Positions 14,801-18,903 of a stretch of DNA of 18,903 nt are shown in pieces (the stretch's first letter is position 1; each line of letters opens with the position of its first letter). Made by a program: the position numbers and the translations under genes. The DNA comes from CAYUYM01 sp964449305. GTDB taxonomy: Bacteria; Bacteroidota; Ignavibacteria; SZUA-365; CAYQST01. The stretch covers positions 1 to 18,903 of the forward strand of contig CAYUYM010000047.1 of assembly GCA_964449305.1 (NCBI GenBank). The letters are read 5' to 3'. Under the pieces are notes generated by a model. It was not told the origin of the DNA and made no database searches. It was given only the letters and a program-made list of their open reading frames with translations.

Positions 14801-17800
14801 CGCTCATCGCCATCCACGCCTCCCCCTGTTCGATGGAGACACTCGTGCGAGTCCTCTGCATCGGTGACCTGGGTCGGCCGGTGATCACCCCCATCCCCGT
14901 GAACTTCGGAAGCGTGCAGACGGGTGGGACGGTGCAGCGACCCGTGACCATCGTCAACCCTGGCAGCCTTCCCATCCGCATCGAGCGGGTGAGCATCCAG
15001 CCGGCGTCGGCGCCCGTTGTGATTGATGCGCCCCCGTCCACCCCCATGGATCTGACCTCCGGTGGGAGCATTCCGCTGACACTCACCTACGCGCCCACAG
15101 CAGGCGGGCCGCTCAATGCCTGGGTGTGTGTTGACGTGTCCTCCCCGTGCCGCGATTCCGTGTGTGCGGAACTCCTCGGTACGGCTTCGAGCAATGGCAT
15201 CGCCCTCGATCGCGGGGTGCTGAACCTCTCGCTGGATCCGTGCACCCTGGACGAGGGATGCGACACCGTGCACATCATGAACAACGGCAGCAGCGCGCTG
15301 TCGGTCACGGGTCTTTCGATCACGCAGACAGGCACGGTGTTCTCGCTGCGAAGCGCGCCCGCGACCCCGTTCACACTGGCCGCCGGGCGGTCCGCGGTGC
15401 TCACCATCTGCGCGACGCCACGATTCACCGGGACGTCCAACGCACGGCTCGTGGTGCAGAGCACCGATGCTCAGACGCCCGTCATCGAGCTTCCGCTCAT
15501 CGCGCGGCGCGACTCATCGGACATCCGCATTGCTCCGACGGCGCTGGATTTTGGCGAGCTCACACACTGCAATCCGGTCAAGACGATGACGGTGGATGTG
15601 CGCAACACCGGCACCACAACGGAAACCCTGACGGAGTACCGGGTTGTGCCCTCGAGCTTCGACATCGTGTCCGGACTCCCGGCAACGCTGAGTCCGGGCG
15701 CGACAACACAGATCACGGTGCGCTTCTTCACCGTGCCGGACGGCGCCGGGCGCGACACGCTCTGGATGAAGTCGGATCTCTGCGGCCTCCGGATCCCCAT
15801 TGATTGCCGCGGGTCGTATTACAAGCAGAACGCCGCCATCGTGCCAGCGCGCATCGACTTCAATGGCATGAACGTGGGATCGAGTCAGGCAACGGCCACG
15901 ACCCTGTCAAATCTGCATGCAACGAAGGTCACCGTCGCAGCGATTGAGATCGTGCCGGCGGGTGTGTTCACATCCGAGACCTCGCTGCCCGTGACCGTGG
16001 ACTCCGGGCAGGCCGTACCGCTCACATTCCGATTCACTCCCGTGGTGAAGGGTCCCGCGAGCGCCACCGCGCGTGTCATTCTTTCCAGTCCCTGTCCCGA
16101 CACACTGATCGTGCTGCTTGCTGGCACAGCCACGGACAACGGACTTGTGTTTCGCAACGGCGGTTTGAACTTCGGAGATCGCGCGCAGTGCGAGGCGCCG
16201 GTGCTGGAGGACACGCTGATCAACACGGGCTCCTCGGAATTCACCCTCACCGGATCAACACTGACGGGCACAGGAGCGCCATTCTACACCATCCTTAATC
16301 CGGTGACCGCGAATGAAACGCTGGCGGGCGGAGCGATGCGCGTGTTCCAGGTGCAGTTTGCTCCGGGCATGGGAGCCGACAAGCCCGAACCGGCCGTGCT
16401 GCGCGTGTCCATGACGGACACGACACAGGCCACAGTGGATTTGTCCATCGCAGGTGCACGAAGCGTGCAGGTGACACCTGCAGATGTTGTGGAATACACT
16501 GGAACGATACCGGTTGGTCAACAGCATCGCGTGAGCGCCATGCTGACAAACAGAAGCTACCGGCCGGTGACGTACACATCCGCCAGCGCTCCGCCCGAAG
16601 TCCTTGTGGGAACGACGTTGCCCAAGACGTTCTGGATCGGAAACGAAACGATTGTCTCGTACGTCACACCCCAGAAGGCCGGGCCGTTCTCCTTTTTCGT
16701 GACCCTGTACATTGATACGCCCTGCAAGGATTCCACAAAAATCATCATCACTGGTGTTGCGGAGTCGGGGACATGGAGCCAGACAGCGGCGAGCTTTGAT
16801 GCGATGCCGGCATGTGGAACACAGCGGAAGACGGTGACGCTGAAGAATGGCGACGGGTTCTCCAAGCGGATCTACGGGATCAGCATTGGCGGTACCGACA
16901 GCACATATTTTTCAGTGATCTCCCCCGCCACTCCCCTCGATGTTGCTGCGGGTGATTCGGCGATCATCACGGTCGCGTTCACGCCCGCCAACTCGACGCG
17001 CAGCTATTCTGCCACGTGCGTCACGTTTCTTTCTGACACCGCAAACGCTCGACGCGTGGAATCGATGCTCACGGCATCCTCGGAGCGTGCGCTCCTCACG
17101 GCCGACGCTTTGCCGCTCGACGCGGGCTCTGGTGTGACCGGCACGGTGGTGACGCGGACAGTGCAGGTGCGCAACACAACGTCACGGGCCGTCACGATCG
17201 GCGATGCGCGCCTGTCCGCCATGACGGTGCGCGCAACACAGCCGGCGCTGCCCGCGGTGGTGCCGCCAAACGGATCGCTGGTCATCACAATCGAGTGGAC
17301 TCCCGTTGTCGCGGGCGCGGTGTCCGACTCGTTGACTCTGGTTGAGACGGCGCCCTGCGATGACCGCATGGTGTTTGCGGTCACCGGCCTGGGCCAGCCA
17401 TTGAACGTGGTGACGACAGCGCTGTCCATCCCCGTGCTGGAGGGTGCCATCGACGAGCGCATCCTCATCCCCGTGCACAGTGCGACCGACCTGGGCACCA
17501 CGGGCACGCACTCCTGGTCCGGATCCATACGCTTCAATCGCACCATGCTGTACCCGCTGCGCGTGGTGAAGGAGGGCACGCTTTCGGCCGACATGCCCGA
17601 TGTGATCATGTCCTACGACCACGGATCGGGGACGGTGACGCTTGCCGGCAGCGGGGCTGCGCTGCGTTCGGGCAGCGGGCCGCTGGCCCGGGTGGAGGCG
17701 CTCGTGCTGCTGGGCGATGCACTGGAGACGCCGGTGGACATCGATCCCGCCTTCGACTTCACATCGGGCAGTGCACGTGTCGCGGTCAGGACGCCGGGCG

Positions 17801-18120
17801 CCTTCCACCTCGTCGGGTACTGCATGGGCGCAGGCAACCGTCTCGTGCGCATCAATGGCAGCTTCCAGCTTCAGCAGAACCATCCGAATCCGTTCAACCC
17901 GTCCACGGACATCCGGTATTCCATTGCGGAGGACGGGCCGGTGCGGCTGACGGTGCATGACGCCTGGGGGCGCGATGTCGCGACTCTTGTGGATGCGCCG
18001 CAGACGGCGGGCCCGCACATGGTGCGCTTCGATGCAGCGGAGCTGCCGTCGGGTGTGTACTTCTACCGCCTGGTGAGCGGGCGCTTCATGGAGACGCGAC
18101 GGATGGTTTTGGGGAAGTGA
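11869..18120 (+). CDS. Giant secreted multidomain protein: beta-propeller, ASH-like repeat array, cohesin-like domain, T9SS sorting domain
   Basis: A 2083-residue exported protein, probably a cell-surface or released adhesin-like structure; its true role is unknown. Signal peptide 1-23 (LFLLLLLTSSIAAAQG, cleavage likely after AAA). Residues about 24-350 form a beta-propeller with Asp-box/BNR motifs (SDDYGQTW near 126, TGNGGASW, SNDWGTTY, TSNGGSTW), similar to YCF48/HCF136-type sensors. About 14 Ig-like repeats of 101-115 residues begin near 354, 463, 568, 683, 791, 898, 1005, 1110, 1218, 1321, 1425, 1534, 1635 and 1741. Most show LDFG near the start and VxNTG after. Residues 1845-1998 resemble a cohesin domain (IPVLEGAIDERILIPVHSAT). 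Residues 1999-2083 are a type A T9SS sorting domain (QQNHPNPFNPSTDIRYSI, LPSGVYFYRLVSG). The open frame begins at 11551, but that part overlaps the FAD gene; ATG at 11869 starts a clear signal peptide. Confidence 0.93.
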   Translation: MRMHTARLFLLLLLTSSIAAAQGWTWTKQPIAQPVPKLWGVSMFDTSRGLACGESYIYLPITISGMLRKDPGDPTWKLVDPFASFNPPLTSSIVFQYFSAVCAVPGTSRAFACGNSVGGINTLYRSDDYGQTWTLMVNGMTVTANLFEVYFKSADSGVTAGSGGTAYFTGNGGASWTKITTVTTETFYGVHTSAAGPHWYLTGSNKTIRKWMAPSSSWSISPSSIPGPANARIEGVHCVNSTTTFFGVGTDVVMSNDWGTTYTALPPITPSTSTLYTVWFFDPQTGWAAGSYGDLHYTSNGGSTWSSYAASPSGTSGNLTQFSFVDPTAGWATGPFGGTGQGWIIAMQPGVMPDISQSDTLADFGTMTCGTFVQTAITLSNSGTDTLRIQSGGITLPAGIIMVPPPSYPIVLPPGDSRSITLQWTPIPNQPDSIAAGTRISVVSNDADHTPWFIRLKGRRTISRMTAGVQTGTPVACVQSNTGTDIPYTVSGNADPMLIGWEFVSGDDNFTLQDPPPGTMLSGPGLLRIDFTPAARGNRKGFYRIISGNPACPDTQVVAVTGLGIGPALMVVTSPVSFGRTCPLFPVDREFLIINTSDGVATVDAITHVSGSGLFSIVTPPLPSRPLGVNDTLRVQVLFSPGAADVGIFTARFSITLRTDQPSPAGCSADFPVEFTAESAAPDIRIDPLPVDFGPVVTGTGRTRTVTVTNRGTTPVRIAQIKMGTTPASLTTTGAPTLPKMLGPNESFSFSLNYKPLKAETLAVVMEVSWDDPCRAAVQVPVTGEGTTPPRIVLPAALDFGVQLCPTPVVRTFVIRNAGDGPLEITSMKTVGAHPSHFRLIDPIPPLTIARGDSVIVTLHYDAPLNGTSSAELRIVHNDPGRGYESIVLLTGERQSPGITVEGDTLTTMTACPMKPVTRVFTVRNTGNAPVTLERLGTQGGGGEFGITGPALPTVLAVGDTISFTLTFTPPNPGGFVALIAIHASPCSMETLVRVLCIGDLGRPVITPIPVNFGSVQTGGTVQRPVTIVNPGSLPIRIERVSIQPASAPVVIDAPPSTPMDLTSGGSIPLTLTYAPTAGGPLNAWVCVDVSSPCRDSVCAELLGTASSNGIALDRGVLNLSLDPCTLDEGCDTVHIMNNGSSALSVTGLSITQTGTVFSLRSAPATPFTLAAGRSAVLTICATPRFTGTSNARLVVQSTDAQTPVIELPLIARRDSSDIRIAPTALDFGELTHCNPVKTMTVDVRNTGTTTETLTEYRVVPSSFDIVSGLPATLSPGATTQITVRFFTVPDGAGRDTLWMKSDLCGLRIPIDCRGSYYKQNAAIVPARIDFNGMNVGSSQATATTLSNLHATKVTVAAIEIVPAGVFTSETSLPVTVDSGQAVPLTFRFTPVVKGPASATARVILSSPCPDTLIVLLAGTATDNGLVFRNGGLNFGDRAQCEAPVLEDTLINTGSSEFTLTGSTLTGTGAPFYTILNPVTANETLAGGAMRVFQVQFAPGMGADKPEPAVLRVSMTDTTQATVDLSIAGARSVQVTPADVVEYTGTIPVGQQHRVSAMLTNRSYRPVTYTSASAPPEVLVGTTLPKTFWIGNETIVSYVTPQKAGPFSFFVTLYIDTPCKDSTKIIITGVAESGTWSQTAASFDAMPACGTQRKTVTLKNGDGFSKRIYGISIGGTDSTYFSVISPATPLDVAAGDSAIITVAFTPANSTRSYSATCVTFLSDTANARRVESMLTASSERALLTADALPLDAGSGVTGTVVTRTVQVRNTTSRAVTIGDARLSAMTVRATQPALPAVVPPNGSLVITIEWTPVVAGAVSDSLTLVETAPCDDRMVFAVTGLGQPLNVVTTALSIPVLEGAIDERILIPVHSATDLGTTGTHSWSGSIRFNRTMLYPLRVVKEGTLSADMPDVIMSYDHGSGTVTLAGSGAALRSGSGPLARVEALVLLGDALETPVDIDPAFDFTSGSARVAVRTPGAFHLVGYCMGAGNRLVRINGSFQLQQNHPNPFNPSTDIRYSIAEDGPVRLTVHDAWGRDVATLVDAPQTAGPHMVRFDAAELPSGVYFYRLVSGRFMETRRMVLGK
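12928..17400 (+). repeat. Array of about 14 diverged ASH/choice-of-anchor-D-like Ig repeats in the giant protein
   Basis: Protein-level repeats with boundaries near bases 12928, 13255, 13570, 13915, 14239, 14560, 14881, 15196, 15520, 15829, 16141, 16468, 16771 and 17089, each 303-345 bases. The shared plan is an opening xxFGxxxxC or xxFGxxxxG, then VxNTGxxPVxI, then LxPGxSxxIxxxFTP near the middle and VxLxGxG at the end. DNA identity between copies is low, so these are old duplications rather than recent tandem copies. Cysteine placement differs systematically between copies (see findings). Confidence 0.85.
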
Positions 18121-18146
18121 CAGCTGCCGGTGCGGTGGAGGGGCTT

Positions 18147-18167
18147 CAGTTGACAGTTGACAGTTGA
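18147..18167. repeat. Tandem heptanucleotide repeat (CAGTTGA)x3
   Basis: Three exact tandem copies of CAGTTGA lie in the gap between the convergent giant gene and LamG gene. I recall similar TCAACTG-type heptamer runs in intergenic DNA of many bacterial genomes, so this is probably a neutral or dispersed simple repeat. The rest of 18121-18215 shows no convincing hairpin or promoter. Confidence 0.85.
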
Positions 18168-18215
18168 TGGTGGATAGGTGGGCGACACGAAGGAACTTCA
18201 TCAGCCGCCTGTCCA

Positions 18216-18903
18216 TCATTCTTCCTTCTCTGCTTCTCCGATTCTTTGATTCCTCCCCTCCCCTCCCCACGCCTTGACCCATTTGAGATGCATGAACTGA
18301 CCGCTGATCACGTCCAACCAGTTGTTGTTGCCATCAGGATCGCCGGTAAGGGGCCACCAGGCGACGAGGCCCTCACGCGATGGCTGTGCGCCGTCCACGG
18401 ACATGGTGCGCACCTCGTCGGGTGACAGTGCGCGTGCCCACACCATCGCATCAGCCACACAAAGGGGACCGGGAGCACCATTGACACGCCCGCTGCCGAA
18501 GCTGTTGTATCCGTCATCGCTCCCCCCGATTTGGAACCCCGAATAGCGATACATCCAATCGTGGTCGGCCTCCTGGCCGAAGCCGGGATCCATGATGCTC
18601 TTCGACCCGATGCGCCTGCCATCAATGAAGAGCGTGCCCACGCCATCGGCGGTGAACACGATGCAGACCGTGTGCCAGCCGGGCGCAGGGCGCGGCGCAA
18701 CAATCGCAGATGTGGGAATCGAGTGGGCGAACCAGAGGCTGTCACCCTCACAACTGAGGTGTTGCACACTCAGCGCCGCGTTTCGATAATCGATGCAGAT
18801 GCTGCGCCTGCCGTCATCCTCCCGGTAGCGGCACAGAAAGGTGGCGTCCGAATGCGATGAAAGGAGGGGGCGGGAGCACTGCAGGTAGGCCGCAGTGGCA
18901 AGG
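18216..18903 (-). CDS. LamG/concanavalin A-like lectin domain protein (partial, N-terminus beyond the window)
   Basis: The frame is open from the stop at 18216-18218 to the right edge, giving at least 229 residues; a GTG at 18767 lies inside the domain and is not a credible start. The sequence has a jelly-roll LamG plan: SICIDYRNAALSVQHL near the left end, GWHTVCIVFTADGVGTLFIDG (its core strand pair), GSKSIMDPGF, FQIGGSDDGYNSFGSGRVNG, and CVADAMVWARALSPDEVRTM, the usual closing strand of LamG_3 domains. A short tail (GLVAWWPLTGDPDGNNNWLD...) follows and ends in a charged, glutamate-rich end. No T9SS sorting domain is present at the C-terminus. The role is probably carbohydrate or surface binding, inferred from fold only. 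It is convergent with the giant gene. Confidence 0.8.
   Translation of the reverse strand, partial: LATAAYLQCSRPLLSSHSDATFLCRYREDDGRRSICIDYRNAALSVQHLSCEGDSLWFAHSIPTSAIVAPRPAPGWHTVCIVFTADGVGTLFIDGRRIGSKSIMDPGFGQEADHDWMYRYSGFQIGGSDDGYNSFGSGRVNGAPGPLCVADAMVWARALSPDEVRTMSVDGAQPSREGLVAWWPLTGDPDGNNNWLDVISGQFMHLKWVKAWGGEGRNQRIGEAEKEE

Noticed and set aside
12928..17400. Recent tandem DNA duplication inside the giant gene
   Set aside because: The repeats are similar only at protein level; I see no long identical DNA stretches between copies.
17182..18282. 366-codon minus-strand frame over the end of the giant gene
   Set aside because: It overlaps the cohesin-like and T9SS domains in antisense and includes the heptamer repeat; it is a shadow.
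1..18903. Mobile elements, prophage, CRISPR arrays, tRNA or rRNA genes
   Set aside because: No transposase or phage genes, no regularly spaced direct repeats and no recognisable RNA gene were seen on either strand; the intergenic palindrome alone is not evidence of an active element.

Overview
The window is GC-rich, densely coded DNA from a Gram-negative bacterium, most likely of the Bacteroidota/FCB group and possibly an Ignavibacteria- or Kapabacteria-like lineage. The main evidence is two proteins ending in a type IX secretion (T9SS) type A sorting domain with the signature QNHPNPF, a very long protein built of ASH/'choice-of-anchor D'-like repeats, and a DUF1800/DUF1501 gene pair. The phylum is inferred from domain style, not from a marker gene.

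Layout. (1) 1-133: the 3' end of a plus-strand gene, then two back-to-back hairpins that form a strong, probably two-way terminator. (2) 148-3842, minus strand: a gene cluster read right to left. It holds an indolepyruvate:ferredoxin oxidoreductase alpha-like protein without its TPP/ferredoxin half, a group II PLP-dependent decarboxylase, and an MscS-type mechanosensitive channel. (3) 3843-4003: a divergent regulatory region with an FNR/CRP-like dyad. (4) 4004-5029, plus: a galactose-1-phosphate uridylyltransferase. (5) 5145-8465, minus: a DUF1800 then DUF1501 operon. DUF1501 carries both a Tat-type signal and a T9SS sorting domain. (6) 8466-8674: a divergent intergenic region holding a 52-nt near-perfect palindrome (two 21-nt arms), with an identical 10-bp motif mirrored in front of each gene. 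(7) 8675-11789, plus: a zinc-dependent phospholipase C-like protein, a small unknown coiled-coil protein and a COG2509-type FAD-dependent dehydrogenase. (8) 11869-18120, plus: a 2083-residue secreted protein with a signal peptide, an Asp-box beta-propeller, about 14 Ig-like repeats, a cohesin-like domain and a T9SS sorting domain. (9) 18216 to the right edge, minus: the C-terminal part of a LamG/concanavalin-type lectin protein.

How the genes relate. The window mixes housekeeping metabolism (2-oxoacid oxidation, amino-acid decarboxylation, Leloir pathway, osmotic protection) with cell-surface and secreted proteins (DUF1501, the giant adhesin-like protein, the LamG protein). No phage, transposon, CRISPR, rRNA or tRNA was found. 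The parts most worth a second look are the intergenic palindrome, the truncated oxidoreductase subunit, the Tat plus T9SS combination, and the alternating cysteine pattern in the giant protein. No stretch above about 210 bases lacks a gene.
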